From: Botryococcus braunii
Lineage: Eukaryota; Chlorophyta; Trebouxiophyceae
Length of the DNA stretch: 64,000 bases
NCBI GenBank assembly: GCA_002005505.1
Contig: KV908420.1
Span: 204,057 to 268,056, forward strand
Direction of reading: 5' to 3'
Shown here piece after piece: positions 63,799 through 64,000 of the stretch. The notes under the pieces were generated by a model that saw only the letters and a program-made list of their open reading frames with translations, made no database searches and had not been told where the DNA came from. Position numbers and translations under genes: made by a program. Position 1 is the first letter of the stretch. The number at the start of each line of letters is the position of its first letter.

Positions 63799-64000
63799 CA
63801 TTATCACCTTTCATATTTGGACCCTAGATTCCGGGTCCCTACATTATGGATTTATGGTATGCGGTTCGGATAGGCTTCACTCTTACTATTAAATACGCCC
63901 GGCAGGGGATGTTTGTTTATACTGCAATAACGTTTTCCTGAATAAGCTGAGGTCGCTGGGTTGCTGGAATAATTCGGAGGACTGTGAAAAGGGAAACATC
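63799..64000. other. Right end, no gene seen
   Basis: Contains the second copy of a dispersed repeat (63846-63893) also found at 58944-58993. No exon is supported before the window ends. Confidence 0.5.

Overview
The window is eukaryotic nuclear DNA, very probably from a green alga or another member of the green plant lineage. Every gene is split by GT-AG introns. There is no bacterial operon structure. The MYB gene has the R2R3 type seen in plants (closest by eye to the MYB98/MYB119 group), and a Rossmann-fold gene resembles the plant-type atypical SDR family. The species was not identified. Composition is mixed, and long simple repeats of GT/CA, CT/GA, homopolymers and TTA are exceptionally dense, mostly inside introns.

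Left part (1-13.7 kb): the 5' end of a medium-chain dehydrogenase/reductase gene runs off the left edge on the minus strand. Two tandem plus-strand F-box genes (1.1-4.3 and 6.3-8.1 kb) share intron positions and phases. They are separated by a pair of 235-bp direct repeats and a possible lone minus-strand exon. About 5.6 kb without a recognisable gene follows.

Middle part (13.7-31 kb): a complete 8-exon R2R3-MYB gene (minus, 652 codons) carries an AT-hook and a long Pro/Ala-rich tail. A complete 7-exon NAD(P)-binding atypical SDR gene follows (plus, 363 codons, transit-peptide-like N-terminus). A small 4-exon gene (minus, 125 codons) encodes a conserved short protein of unknown function.

Right-middle part (31-50 kb): three plus-strand genes encode Pro/Ala-rich, HRGP-like proteins. 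Two are clear paralogues; the third has a signal peptide and a similar architecture. The cognate 5' exon of the middle copy is disrupted. This zone and the zone around 22-29 kb hold a striking set of near-perfect palindromes, several exactly 32 bp long.

Right part (50-64 kb): a decayed 3' piece of a non-LTR (LINE-like) retrotransposon is followed by a long TTA/TTG microsatellite. A complete 6-exon monoacylglycerol-lipase-type alpha/beta hydrolase lies on minus with its full Ser-Asp-His triad. A two-exon Ala/Pro/Thr-rich protein gene also lies on minus.

All exon models were built by hand from splice consensus, reading-frame phase and family resemblance. Each closes in frame, but none was tested against transcripts. 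The genes look like unrelated housekeeping and regulatory functions plus a cell-wall-type family, not one pathway.
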